Source: Burkholderiales bacterium
Lineage (GTDB): Bacteria > Pseudomonadota > Gammaproteobacteria > Burkholderiales > Burkholderiaceae_E
Direction: 5' to 3'
DNA length: 34,252 bases
Assembly: GCA_003818495.1 (NCBI GenBank)
Contig: RPRK01000029.1
Span: forward strand, 1-34,252
Position numbers and translations under genes: made by a program
Notes under the pieces: generated by a model
Told to the model about the DNA's origin: nothing
Databases searched by the model: none
What the model saw: the letters and a program-made list of their open reading frames with translations, nothing else
In this document: positions 1 to 8,485 of the stretch, one piece after another
Layout of the letters: each line of letters opens with the position of its first letter
Position numbering within the stretch: the stretch's first letter is position 1

Positions 1-222
1 AAGGTGGCGCTGGCGCTGATCGTCGAGAACGGCGGCTTCGGCGCGCAGGCCGCCGCGCCGATCGCCCGCAAGGTGTTCGACTACGTGCTGCTCGGCAAGC
101 TGCCGAAGGACACGCCCGAACCGTTCCCGAACCGGCCCGACCTCGACGAGTCCGAGATGCGCGACGTGCCCGAGAGCGTCGAGCCCGAGCCGCTCACCCC
201 TGCACAGGCGGCGCGCAATTGA
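1..222 (+). CDS. mrdA: Peptidoglycan D,D-transpeptidase PBP2 (MrdA), C-terminal fragment
   Basis: Only the last 73 codons are present, read in frame from base 1 and ending in TGA at 220-222. The piece VALALIVENGGFGAQAAAP followed by IARKVFDYVL is typical of the end of the PBP2 transpeptidase domain; the SxxK, SxN and KTG motifs lie upstream of the window. PBP2 crosslinks lateral-wall peptidoglycan in the periplasm as partner of RodA. The last 30 or so residues form a Pro/Glu-rich tail that varies between species. The stop overlaps the TTG start proposed for rodA, the usual mrdA-rodA arrangement. I am confident of the family, though the fragment is short. Confidence 0.88.
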   Translation, partial: KVALALIVENGGFGAQAAAPIARKVFDYVLLGKLPKDTPEPFPNRPDLDESEMRDVPESVEPEPLTPAQAARN

Positions 223-1349
223 TCGGCACCTCCGCCGCCTCGATGGAGCGTCGCACGCCGTGGGAGATGGTCCGGCGGTACGTGCTGGTGTTCGACGGCT
301 CGCTGCTGGTCGCGATGGGACTCGTGGTGCTCATCAGCGTCGCGACGATGTACTCGGCGGCGTTCGACTATCCCGGCCGGTTCAACGGGCACTTCCGGAA
401 CCTCGGCATCGCGTTCGGCGTGATGTGGGTGGCGGCGATCGTGCCGCCGGCGGTGCTGATGCGGCTCGCGGTGCCGCTCTACGTCGCGGGGGTCGCGCTG
501 CTGGTGGCGGTCGACCTCTTCGGCATCATCAACAAGGGCGCGCAGCGCTGGCTCGACATCGGCGTCACCCGGATCCAGCCGTCCGAACTGCTCAAGATCG
601 CCACGCCGCTGATGCTCGCCTGGTACTTCAACCAGCGCGAGGGGATGCTGCGCTGGGGCGACTTCCTGGTCGCGACGGTGCTGCTGGCGGTTCCGGTCGG
701 CCTGATCGCCAAGCAGCCCGACCTGGGCACCTCGATCCTGGTGCTGGCCGCGGGCGCGTACGTGATCTTCTTCGCCGGGCTGAGCTGGAAGGTCATCATC
801 GGCCTGGTCACCGCCGCGGTCGCCGCGCTCCCCGTGCTCTGGTCGGTGCTGCACGACTACCAGCGCCAGCGGGTGATGACGCTCATCGACCCGACGGTCG
901 ATCCGCTCGGCAAGGGCTTCCACATCATCCAGTCGATGATCGCGGTCGGCTCGGGCGGCCTGACCGGCAAGGGGTGGATGCAGGGCACCCAGACCCACCT
1001 CGAGTTCATTCCGGAGCGCACGACGGACTTCATCCTCGCGGTCTATGCCGAGGAGTTCGGGATGCTCGGCATCGGGGTCCTGATGCTGCTGTACCTGGCG
1101 ATCATCTCGCGCGGCCTGGTCATCTCGGGCAGCGGCGCCACCCTGTTCGGCCGGCTGCTGGCCGGCTCGATCACGATGAGCTTCTTCACCTACTGCTTCG
1201 TCAACATGGGGATGGTCATCGGCGTGCTGCCGGTGGTCGGCGTGCCGCTGCCCTGGATGTCGTACGGCGGGACCGCGATGGTCACGCTCGGCATCGGCGC
1301 CGGCATGCTGATGAGCATCCACCGCCACCGGACACTCGTCCAGACCTGA
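219..1349 (+). CDS. rodA: Rod shape-determining protein RodA (SEDS glycosyltransferase)
   Basis: This SEDS-family polytopic inner-membrane protein (376 aa, about ten membrane segments) polymerises lipid II glycan strands with PBP2 during elongation. The family signature lies in the segment with LEFIPERTTDFILAVYAEE. Its Asp, the catalytic residue of SEDS enzymes, is residue 270 from the TTG start or 262 from the ATG at 243. PSELLKIATPL, KQPDLGTS and LPWMSYGGTAM are further hallmarks. The TTG at 219 overlaps the mrdA stop and has an AGGCG about 8 nt upstream. The ATG at 243 has no visible ribosome site but gives an N-terminus closer to the usual family length. The start is therefore uncertain; identity is not. 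Confidence 0.95.
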   Translation: MIGTSAASMERRTPWEMVRRYVLVFDGSLLVAMGLVVLISVATMYSAAFDYPGRFNGHFRNLGIAFGVMWVAAIVPPAVLMRLAVPLYVAGVALLVAVDLFGIINKGAQRWLDIGVTRIQPSELLKIATPLMLAWYFNQREGMLRWGDFLVATVLLAVPVGLIAKQPDLGTSILVLAAGAYVIFFAGLSWKVIIGLVTAAVAALPVLWSVLHDYQRQRVMTLIDPTVDPLGKGFHIIQSMIAVGSGGLTGKGWMQGTQTHLEFIPERTTDFILAVYAEEFGMLGIGVLMLLYLAIISRGLVISGSGATLFGRLLAGSITMSFFTYCFVNMGMVIGVLPVVGVPLPWMSYGGTAMVTLGIGAGMLMSIHRHRTLVQT

Positions 1350-1528
1350 AGCGTTCAGCGAAGCTGTTTCCGACGACAGCGACCGCTCACATTCCTCGCA
1401 TCCGATCGGTCGATCCGCCGTCGTCGCGGGTGTAATCCCGACGCCCGTGAGGTTTTCGGTAGACGCCTCACATTTCAATCACGTAATGTCGCGGCTTTCC
1501 GCGGCACTGCGGACCGGTACGGGACCCC
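1350..1528 (+). other. 179-bp leader region before the TerC-family gene
   Basis: This gap between rodA and the TerC-type gene has no convincing ORF. It holds two small stems: GTGAGG (1447-1452) pairing with CCTCAC (1466-1471), and GCGG (1491-1494) pairing with CCGC (1499-1502) around CTTT. It is slightly less GC-rich than the flanking genes, as expected of a promoter/leader. TerC-family genes are often preceded by the Mn-sensing yybP-ykoY riboswitch, but I could not find its conserved sequence blocks. I therefore call this only an uncharacterised leader. Confidence 0.3.
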
Positions 1529-2224
1529 ATGGAACTCTTCGACACCGCCTGGTGGACGGCGCTCGCCACCATCATCGTCATCGACCTCGTCCTCGCCGGC
1601 GACAACGCGCTGGTCATCGGCATCGCCGCCAGCCGGCTGCGCCCCGACCTGCGGCGCAAGGCGATCGTCTTCGGCGCCATGGGCGCGATCGCCGTCCGGG
1701 CCGCGCTCACGCTGGTGGTGGTCTGGCTGCTCAAGATCCCCGGCCTGCTGCTGGTCGGCGGCGCGCTGCTGCTGCCGATCGCCTACAAGCTCGCGGTGCC
1801 GTCCGAAGGGGGCGGCGAGCACGGGCACGCCGCGCCCGACAGCTTCTGGGGTGCGATGAAGACGATCATCATCGCCGACGCGCTGATGGGCGTGGACAAT
1901 GTGCTCGCCATCGGTGGCGCCGCCCACGGGCGATGGGATCTGGTGATCATCGGACTGCTGATCACGATCCCGCTGGTCGTGTGGGGCAGCGGCTTCGTGA
2001 CGAAGATGATGGACCGCTGGCCGCTGCTGGCGGCGGTGGGCGCGTCGATCCTCGCCCTGACCGGCGCCGGGATGATCGTCAAGGACCCGATCTTCGACCA
2101 GTTCGTGATCGACCACGCCGTCTTCGACCGGGTGCTACAGGTCGGGATCGCGCTCGCGATGTTCGCCTTCGGCTACCGGGCCTACAAGCGAGGCGGCGCC
2201 CAGGGCGCCACCACCCCCGGCTGA
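1529..2224 (+). CDS. TerC/YjbE family integral membrane protein
   Basis: The 231-aa protein is almost entirely hydrophobic segments, with the paired acidic motifs of the TerC family: DLVLAGDNALVIG near residues 19-31 and ADALMGVDNVLAIGG near 112-126. These intramembrane Asp/Asn residues are thought to bind a metal ion. Family members include Mn(II) exporters and tellurite-resistance-associated proteins. The length and the short cytoplasmic loop rich in Gly, Glu and His (residues 91-101) fit the YjbE subtype. The ATG follows CGGGAC, a weak ribosome site. It stands alone, converging on the quinone oxidoreductase gene. Mn export is an inference from family members; the substrate cannot be read from sequence. 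Confidence 0.85.
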   Translation: MELFDTAWWTALATIIVIDLVLAGDNALVIGIAASRLRPDLRRKAIVFGAMGAIAVRAALTLVVVWLLKIPGLLLVGGALLLPIAYKLAVPSEGGGEHGHAAPDSFWGAMKTIIIADALMGVDNVLAIGGAAHGRWDLVIIGLLITIPLVVWGSGFVTKMMDRWPLLAAVGASILALTGAGMIVKDPIFDQFVIDHAVFDRVLQVGIALAMFAFGYRAYKRGGAQGATTPG

Positions 2225-2239
2225 GCGGGGGACTTGCGA

Positions 2240-2259
2240 GCGGCCCGCGGACGGGCCGC
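2240..2259. terminator. GC-rich hairpin between convergent genes
   Basis: The 38-bp gap between the TerC-type gene and the convergent quinone oxidoreductase contains a perfect 7-bp stem, GCGGCCC (2240-2246) and GGGCCGC (2253-2259), with a 6-nt loop. There is no T-tract on either strand, so intrinsic termination would be weak. The location between two converging stops makes a bidirectional transcript end plausible. Confidence 0.35.
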
Positions 2260-2262
2260 CCC

Positions 2263-3270
2263 TCAGGCGGGCGCGCGCACCTGCAGCATGATCTTGCCGA
2301 TGTGCTCCGAGCTCTCCATGAGCGCATGGGCCTGGGCGGCCTGCTCGAGCGGGAACACCCGGTGGATGTGGGGCAGCACGCGCCCGGCCTCCAGCATCGG
2401 CCAGAGGTGCTCGCGCAGCTGCTGCGCCAGACGTGCCTTCTCGGCCGGCGGCCGGGGCCGCAGCGTGGAGCCGGTGTAGGTCAGGCGCTTGACCATCAGC
2501 GGCAGCCAGTCGACCTCGACCCGCGAGGTCTGCAGGAACGCGATCTGGACCAGTCGCCCCTCGACGGCGAGCAGCTTGAGGTTCTTCTCGATGTACGGAC
2601 CGCCGACCATGTCGAGGATCACGTCGACGCCGCGGTTGCCGGTCAGCCGCAGCGTCTCGGCGACGTAGTCCTGGCGCCGGTAGTCGATGGCGGCGTCGGC
2701 CCCCACCTCGAGGCAGGCCTGCGCCTTCTCGGCGTTGCCCACGGTGCAGAGCACGCGGGCGCCGCGCGCCTTGGCGACCTGGATCGCGGTCATGCCGATG
2801 CCCGACGAGCCGCCGTGGATCAGCACGGTCTCGCCGCCGGCCAGCCGGCCGCGCTCGACGAGGTTCGCCCAGACGGTGAAGTAGGTCTCGGGCAGCGCCG
2901 CCGCCTGCAGCATCGTCAGGCCGCGCGGCACCGGCAGCACCTGGCCCGACGGGGCGATCGCGTAGTCCGCGTAGCCGCCGCCGTTGGTCAGCGCGCAGAC
3001 CTCGTCGCCGATCTTCCACTCGGTCACGCCCTGGCCGAGCGCGACGATGCGGCCCGCCACTTCCAGACCGAGGTGGGGGGAGGCATCGGCGGGCGGCGGA
3101 TAGCGGCCGCTGCGCTGCAGGCAGTCGGGACGGTTCACGCCCGCCACGGCCACCTGGATCAGCACGTCGCCGGCGCCGACCTCGGGCACCGGGCCGGTCT
3201 TCGTGGCGAGCACCTCGGGGCCACCGCCCGTACCGTGATCGACGTAACGCATCGTCGCAGGGATCGTCAT
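2263..3270 (-). CDS. NAD(P)H quinone oxidoreductase, PIG3 family (zinc-independent MDR)
   Basis: This 335-aa medium-chain dehydrogenase/reductase has the PIG3 signature NRPDCLQRSGRYPPP (residues 46-60), which replaces the zinc-binding residues of alcohol dehydrogenases. The nucleotide-binding loop HGGSSGIG lies at 152-159 and a Rossmann half follows. Family members reduce quinones or enals with NADPH in the cytoplasm. The ATG shares an ATGA overlap with the stop of the upstream oxidoreductase, and GAGGACGAG lies just ahead as ribosome site, so the two are probably translationally coupled. A second in-frame ATG six codons later (MRYVDHG) is an alternative start. The physiological substrate is unknown. 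Confidence 0.88.
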   Translation of the reverse strand: MTIPATMRYVDHGTGGGPEVLATKTGPVPEVGAGDVLIQVAVAGVNRPDCLQRSGRYPPPADASPHLGLEVAGRIVALGQGVTEWKIGDEVCALTNGGGYADYAIAPSGQVLPVPRGLTMLQAAALPETYFTVWANLVERGRLAGGETVLIHGGSSGIGMTAIQVAKARGARVLCTVGNAEKAQACLEVGADAAIDYRRQDYVAETLRLTGNRGVDVILDMVGGPYIEKNLKLLAVEGRLVQIAFLQTSRVEVDWLPLMVKRLTYTGSTLRPRPPAEKARLAQQLREHLWPMLEAGRVLPHIHRVFPLEQAAQAHALMESSEHIGKIMLQVRAPA

Positions 3271-4250
3271 TGGTCTCGTCCTCGTGGAGTCAGGATCGCC
3301 TCCACCCCGCGCTGGACGGCGAGGGCTTCGGCGAAGGAAGGCAGCGTGTGGGGCGCGCCCGACAGCAGCGCGTGGAGCTGCTCGAGCTGGCGCTGGTAGG
3401 CGGCGGTCCGGGGGTCGGCGGGCAGGCCGGGATGGGGGCGGCCGGCCGGCGACTCGGCATCGAGGATCTCGAGGCGATACCAGTCCGACAGCACGCGCTC
3501 GTCGCGCGCACCGACGAAGCGCGCCTCGATCCGGTCGGGCGCAGCACCGCCGACGATGCCGCTGACCGTCGCCGGCACGCCGGCGCAGTCGAGCGCGACC
3601 GCGACCGCGGTCTCGGAGGCGCCGGCGGGTCGCGGCGGCCAGGCGGCGGCCGCGCCGCGCAGCTCGAAGCCGCCCCGCAGGCGGTGCACCAGCCACACGA
3701 AGTGCGACAGCACCTCGCGGGTGAAGCCGCCCTGATCGGCGCGCGACAGCCAGGTCGCGCCCGCCTGCCAGGCGCGCGGCCACTCGTGGAAGCGCACGCG
3801 GACCTCGATCGCGCACAGGCCGAACGCGGGATCGGCGATCGTGCGGCGCAGCGCGTCGACCGCGGCCGACGATGCGAACGGGAAGTTCACCGCCTGCGGC
3901 AGGCCAGAGGCCTCGACCTCGGCGACCAGCGCCTCGCTCTCGGCGACGTCGACGCCGAGCGGCTTCTCGCAGAAGATCGCCTTGCCGGCGGCGACGGCGC
4001 GGCGCACCAGTTCGGCGTGCGCCAGCGGCGGCACCGCGACGTAGACCACGTCGACGTCGAGCCGCTCGATGGCGTCGGCCGCACTCGCGGCCATCGGCAG
4101 GCCGGGGAAGTCGGCGGCCGCCGCGCTGCGCACCGCGGGCGACTGGTCCCACGCCGACACCACACTCAGGCCCGCGCTCGCCGAGGCCTGCTCGAGCATC
4201 CGTCGCCCGACCACGCCGAGCCCGATCACCGCCATCCCGAACCGTTTCAT
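3267..4250 (-). CDS. Gfo/Idh/MocA family oxidoreductase
   Basis: The 327-aa protein has an N-terminal Rossmann fold with VIGLGVVG (residues 8-15) and the family EKP motif in FCEKPLGVD (95-97). A C-terminal alpha/beta domain follows, with GGFTREVLSHFVWL in the place where the catalytic Asp/His usually sit. Members are NAD(P)-dependent dehydrogenases acting on sugars, inositols or related compounds; no substrate can be assigned here. I chose the ATG at 4250 because GGAGGG lies about 11 nt upstream. A GTG at 4262 would add four residues but touches that ribosome site. A TATAAC element lies further upstream at the -10 distance, without a good -35. The stop overlaps the next gene's ATG by 4 bp. 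Confidence 0.85.
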   Translation of the reverse strand: MKRFGMAVIGLGVVGRRMLEQASASAGLSVVSAWDQSPAVRSAAAADFPGLPMAASAADAIERLDVDVVYVAVPPLAHAELVRRAVAAGKAIFCEKPLGVDVAESEALVAEVEASGLPQAVNFPFASSAAVDALRRTIADPAFGLCAIEVRVRFHEWPRAWQAGATWLSRADQGGFTREVLSHFVWLVHRLRGGFELRGAAAAWPPRPAGASETAVAVALDCAGVPATVSGIVGGAAPDRIEARFVGARDERVLSDWYRLEILDAESPAGRPHPGLPADPRTAAYQRQLEQLHALLSGAPHTLPSFAEALAVQRGVEAILTPRGRDQ

Positions 4251-4404
4251 CGTGTCGCGCACCCTCCGTTCGCGTCGCGGGGTTATACCGCAATTCGCCC
4301 GCGGCGCCCGCCCGGCGGGACACGAACCGACCGTTCGTCGCCCGAAGCCGTCCGAGGCACGGTCGACGCACTCCAGCCGCGCTCCGTGCCCCTACAAGGC
4401 GGAT
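4251..4404. promoter_or_regulatory. Divergent intergenic region between the oxidoreductase pair and the EAL gene
   Basis: This 154-bp spacer must hold promoters for both directions. For the minus strand, TATAAC (complement of GTTATA at 4281-4286) is a good -10-like element upstream of the GGAGGG ribosome site. For the plus strand, AAGGCGGAT just before the ATG at 4405 can serve as ribosome site. I see no convincing palindromic operator. Confidence 0.35.
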
Positions 4405-6924
4405 ATGTCAACGATCCCTCGCCTCGACGCGCTCGCGGCCCGCCGATCGGGGGTGGTGCTGGCCACCGCCTCCGCCGCGGTGGCGCTGCTCGCCTGGGGC
4501 ATCGGGATCGCCCTCGCCTCGCTGTGGCGTCCGGTCGGCCTGTGGCCGCTCGGCGCGTTCATGCTCGGCTGGCTCGCCTATGCGCCCGCCATCGCCGGCG
4601 CCGGCATCGACGACGGCCGGCGCAGCGCGGGCCGCGCGGACCGGCGCGGCGAGACCCGGCTGAGGCTGCTGTGCGCCGTGGCGGCGATGGCGGCCGTGGG
4701 GCTGGCCGACGCCGCGCACGCGTCGGTCTGGCACGCGGGCTGGACGATGGCGGCGGGCGTGCTCATGCCCTGGATCGCCTCCGAGCTGCTGTCGCGGCTC
4801 GCCTCGGCCAGGCCGCCCCGCGGCGTCGGCAGCGTCGAGCTGCGGCTGCTCGGCGCGGCGATCGCCTGCGCGCCCCTCGGCGCGCTGCTGCGGGGCATCC
4901 AGCCCCCGGGCAGCCGGGGCGGATGGGTGTCCCCCGACTACGTCGACCTGCTGTTCGGCGACATCCTCGCCGCCACCATCTTCGCGCCGCTGGCGGCGGC
5001 GCTCGCCGCCCCCCTCGCGGCCCGCATCGAGACCGCCCGCCGCGCGCGCCTGCTCGACGCCGCCGGGATGCGCGCACCGGAGCGCCCGACGACGCTGCCC
5101 GCCCCTTCGCGTCAGTCGCTGGCCCTGTCGATCGGCGGCATCGCCGCCTGCGTGCTCGGCGCGATCGCGCTGCGGGCGATGGGGCACGACGATCTGGCCC
5201 GCGTCGTCGCGGTGGTCCACCTGCTGCTCGGGCTGCTGGTCGCCCGCGCGATCCCGGGCGCGCCCGGTGCGCTGCTGCTCGCCGGCAACGCCTTCGCGAT
5301 GGCCGCCTCGTACACCTCGGCGTTCGCGCCCGCGACCGTCGACGACGTCGCGCGGGCGCGAGAGATCGCAGCCCTGCTGCTGCTCGGCGGGGTCTTCTCG
5401 CTGCAGTCGATCCTGCACTCCGTCAGCGCCGACAGCCGCGAGGCCGCCCGTGCACTGATCCGGCAGGCGATGCGCAGCGACCTCTCCGGCCTGCCCAACC
5501 AGCGCGCGCTCTCGCGGATCGTCGGCGCGCTGCTCGCACGGCCGCGCCGCCAGCGGTTCTGGCTGGTCGGCGTCGTGCTGCCCGACATCGCCCGCTGGAG
5601 CGACCTCACCGACAGCGCCGCCGCGGCCGAACTCGAGCGCTCGGTCGCGGGCCGCCTGCGCGCGACCTTCGAGCCGATCGGGGCGCGGGTGGCGCATCCG
5701 TCCTCGGGCCGCTTCGTCCTGACCATCGGCGACCGGGTCGACGGCCTCGGCATCCGGCAGCGGCTGCGCGCCACGCTCGGCGGCCAGCGCTTCGACACCA
5801 ACGAGCAGTCGATCCAGCTGCGCTACCACGCCGGCATGGTCGAGGTGCCCGCCAATGCGGACGTCGGCGCGGACGCGGTGCTGACCGCGCTGTCGATGTC
5901 GCTGCAGCGCGCGGCGAACGACCCGGCCGGCATCCACCGCGCGACGGTGTCGGCGGCGCTCATCGACGACTACCGCACCGAGCTGCGCACGATCGAGACG
6001 GTGAGCCGGGCGCTCAACGAAGGGCGCATCAAGCTCTACGCCGAGCGCATCGAGCCGAGCAATCCGCTCGCCGGCGACATGCTGCACTTCGAGGTCCTGG
6101 TGCGCATCGAGGGCGACGACGGCAAGGTCCTGCAGCCCAAGCAGTTCCTGCCGGCGATCTGGCACGCCGGGCTGCACAGCAAGCTCGATCGGCTCGTCTT
6201 CGTGCGCACCGTCGCCTACCTGGCCGCGCACCCGAAGCTGCACGACGCGGTGCACCTGTGCTCGATCAACGTCTGCGGCCCGACCCTGTGCGACCCGGAA
6301 TTCCCGGATTACGTGAAGCGCTGCCTGGCGGCCCACGCGGTCGATCCGCGGCGACTGATGATCGAGATCACCGAGTCCAGCGCGATCGCCGACCTCGAGC
6401 TCGCCCGGGCCCACGTCGGACGGCTCTCCGAGATGGGGCTGGCGATCGCGCTCGACGACTTCGGCACCGGCCTGGCGACCTTCGACTACCTCAAGCGCCT
6501 GCGCGCCGACGTGCTGAAGATCGACGGATCGTTCATCCGCCAGGTCGTCGACGACCCGCTCGACCGCGAGATCGTCGCGACGATCGTCCGCATCGCGCGG
6601 GCCACCGGCGCGCGCACCGTCGCGGAATGGATCGAGACCCCCGAGCAGCGGGCGATCGCCAAGGAGCTCGGCGTCGACTACCTGCAGGGCCGGCTGATCG
6701 CCTCGCCGATACCGATCGAGACGCTCGCGATCCCCGAGGCGCGCAAGCCGCAGATGTTCCTCGGCGAGGAGGTCTCGACCACGGTGACGGTGCCGACGGT
6801 CACCTACGATCACGGCCGATGGGAAGACCGGCGCGGGATCGGCCGGCCCCGCGGACCGGATCGCCGGGCCGCCGCGGCACCCGAGTCCGCAGCCGCCGGC
6901 CGGGCGCCGATCACCTCGCGCTGA
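4405..6924 (+). CDS. Membrane-anchored c-di-GMP phosphodiesterase-like protein: degenerate GGDEF plus EAL domain
   Basis: This 839-aa protein begins with about 330 residues of hydrophobic helices, loosely like a MASE1 sensor. A GGDEF-type domain follows (DLSGLPN at 359), but the GGDEF motif reads SSGRF (433-437), so cyclase activity is unlikely. In the EAL domain the motif is EVL (E563), and the other c-di-GMP and metal-binding residues seem present: N in SINVCG, E in EITESS, DDFGTG (684-689), K705 in LKIDGSF, E741 in AEWIE, and Q in LQGRL. It therefore probably hydrolyses c-di-GMP. The last 65 residues are a disordered-looking Arg/Pro/Ala tail. The ATG at 4405 was chosen because the hydrophobic N-terminus begins right after it; upstream in-frame codons overlap the divergent gene. 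Confidence 0.87.
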   Translation: MSTIPRLDALAARRSGVVLATASAAVALLAWGIGIALASLWRPVGLWPLGAFMLGWLAYAPAIAGAGIDDGRRSAGRADRRGETRLRLLCAVAAMAAVGLADAAHASVWHAGWTMAAGVLMPWIASELLSRLASARPPRGVGSVELRLLGAAIACAPLGALLRGIQPPGSRGGWVSPDYVDLLFGDILAATIFAPLAAALAAPLAARIETARRARLLDAAGMRAPERPTTLPAPSRQSLALSIGGIAACVLGAIALRAMGHDDLARVVAVVHLLLGLLVARAIPGAPGALLLAGNAFAMAASYTSAFAPATVDDVARAREIAALLLLGGVFSLQSILHSVSADSREAARALIRQAMRSDLSGLPNQRALSRIVGALLARPRRQRFWLVGVVLPDIARWSDLTDSAAAAELERSVAGRLRATFEPIGARVAHPSSGRFVLTIGDRVDGLGIRQRLRATLGGQRFDTNEQSIQLRYHAGMVEVPANADVGADAVLTALSMSLQRAANDPAGIHRATVSAALIDDYRTELRTIETVSRALNEGRIKLYAERIEPSNPLAGDMLHFEVLVRIEGDDGKVLQPKQFLPAIWHAGLHSKLDRLVFVRTVAYLAAHPKLHDAVHLCSINVCGPTLCDPEFPDYVKRCLAAHAVDPRRLMIEITESSAIADLELARAHVGRLSEMGLAIALDDFGTGLATFDYLKRLRADVLKIDGSFIRQVVDDPLDREIVATIVRIARATGARTVAEWIETPEQRAIAKELGVDYLQGRLIASPIPIETLAIPEARKPQMFLGEEVSTTVTVPTVTYDHGRWEDRRGIGRPRGPDRRAAAAPESAAAGRAPITSR

Positions 6925-6942
6925 ACGCCGACGCCCCGCCCG

Positions 6943-8463
6943 TCAGCAGACGGGCAGGCGCACGGTGAACCGGGCGCCGCGCCCGGGCCCGTCGCTGTGC
7001 GCGGAGACGGTGCCGCCGTGCAGCGTCACCAGCCGGCGCACCAGCGCCAGGCCGATGCCGAGCCCGCCGCGCGAGCGGTCGGCCACGGCGTCGACCTGCG
7101 AGAACAGGCCGAACACCTCTTCCAGCGACCCGACCGGGATGCCGGCGCCGTCGTCCTCGATCTCGATGAGCACCGTCGCCGCCTCGAGGCCCAGTCGCAC
7201 GCGGATCGGGCCGCCGTCGTCCGAGTACTTCGACGCGTTGCCCAGCAGGTTCTCCAGCACCTGGACGAGCCGCGCGCGGTCGGCGTCGACGCGGATCGCC
7301 GCCCAGCGCGACACCGGCTCGTCCGCCACCAGCGACACGGACTGGCCGCGCGAATGGAACATCGGCCCCATCGAGTCGAGCGCCTCGCGGACCACGTCGG
7401 CGATCACGGTGGGCTCGCGGCGCAGCACGATCTTGCCGGCACTGATGCGGGACACCTCGAGCAGGTCGTCGACCAGCCGCGTGAGCTGGCGGACCTGCCG
7501 CTGCGCGATCTGCAGCATCGCGGCCGGCGCACCCGCCGGGGTCTCGGGTCGGGCGAGCAGCGTCAGCGCGTTGGTCAGCGCGGCCAGCGGATTGCGCAGC
7601 TCGTGCGACAGCACTGCGAGGAACTCGTCCTTGCGGCGATCGGCCTCGAGCAGCCGCAGCGCGTGCTCGGCCGACTGCGACTCGGCGCGCTTGAGGTCGG
7701 TGACGTCGAGGTGCGCGCCGACCATGCGCAGCGGCCGGCCCTGCGCGTCGCGCTCGATCTCGCCGAGCGCACGGATCCAATGGACCTCGCCATTCGGCGA
7801 GACGATCCGGTACTCGTTCGAATACGCGTTCGACTCGCCGGCGACCGCGTCCAGGAATCGCCGCTCGGCGCGCTCGCGGTCCTCGGGATGGAGCCGCCGC
7901 ACCCACGCCGCGTGCGGTTCGCGCTCGGCCTCGGGCGGCAGCCCGTGCAGCCTCAGGTACTCGGGCGACCGACGGTTGCCGAAGTAGCTCCCGTCCGACA
8001 GCTCGACCTCGAAGCCGCCGAGCCGACCGATGCGCTGCACGCGGGCGAGTTCCGCCTCGCGCTCGCGCAGGCGGGCGGCGGCCCGCTCGCGCTCGGTGAC
8101 GTCGTGCCAGATCGCGCAGCCCACCACGCGGCCGCCGAGCTCGATGCACTGCACGGTGACGTCGACGTGGCGCAGGCTGGCGTCGCGGGCGCGCTGGATC
8201 GAGGCGAACCGCTGCGGCGGCATGCCCGGGCGCATCGCACGCCGACGGGCCAGCAGCACCGCGGCGTCTTCCGCGACGTCGACCTCGGCGAGCCGCAGCC
8301 GGGCGAACTCGTCGCGCCCGTAGCCGAGCTGCGCGCAGGCCGCGTCGTTGAAGGCGAGGAAACCGTCGCCCGCGGGGTCGAACAGCACGGCCCCGACCGG
8401 CAGGGCCTCGAACAGATGCCGGAACGCCGTGTCCCGTGCCTCATCGACGGACCGGCTGGGCAC
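6943..8463 (-). CDS. PAS-PAS sensor histidine kinase
   Basis: The 506-aa protein lacks membrane segments and reads PAS (about 12-125), PAS/PAC (about 145-260, ending HLDVTDLKRAE), HisKA, then HATPase. Visible motifs are the H-box SHELRNPLAAL with phosphoacceptor H287, N-box ENLLGNASKYS, G1 DDGAGIP, F-box FGLFSQV and G2 GGLGIGLALV. The first PAS ends in AIWHDVTERERAAARL, a common coiled linker. The start is GTG at 8461-8463, and no in-frame ATG precedes the PAS domain. No response regulator is adjacent, so its partner is unknown. It lies 22 bp after the cupin gene and may be co-transcribed. The signal it senses cannot be predicted. Confidence 0.9.
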   Translation of the reverse strand: MPSRSVDEARDTAFRHLFEALPVGAVLFDPAGDGFLAFNDAACAQLGYGRDEFARLRLAEVDVAEDAAVLLARRRAMRPGMPPQRFASIQRARDASLRHVDVTVQCIELGGRVVGCAIWHDVTERERAAARLREREAELARVQRIGRLGGFEVELSDGSYFGNRRSPEYLRLHGLPPEAEREPHAAWVRRLHPEDRERAERRFLDAVAGESNAYSNEYRIVSPNGEVHWIRALGEIERDAQGRPLRMVGAHLDVTDLKRAESQSAEHALRLLEADRRKDEFLAVLSHELRNPLAALTNALTLLARPETPAGAPAAMLQIAQRQVRQLTRLVDDLLEVSRISAGKIVLRREPTVIADVVREALDSMGPMFHSRGQSVSLVADEPVSRWAAIRVDADRARLVQVLENLLGNASKYSDDGGPIRVRLGLEAATVLIEIEDDGAGIPVGSLEEVFGLFSQVDAVADRSRGGLGIGLALVRRLVTLHGGTVSAHSDGPGRGARFTVRLPVC

Positions 8464-8485
8464 GCGCGCCTCGGCGGGCCGGATC

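Noticed and set aside
81..1478. Long minus-strand open frame (465 codons) across rodA
   Set aside because: Composition is Arg/His/Asp/Gln-rich low complexity, typical of the antisense of GC-rich genes; rodA on the plus strand is clear.
1350..1528. yybP-ykoY manganese riboswitch
   Set aside because: No GGGGAGTAG-like opening or other conserved loop sequence could be located; only small unrelated stems.
4408..6813. 801-codon minus-strand open frame opposite the EAL gene
   Set aside because: Antisense shadow with biased composition and no domain; the plus strand encodes recognisable EAL motifs.
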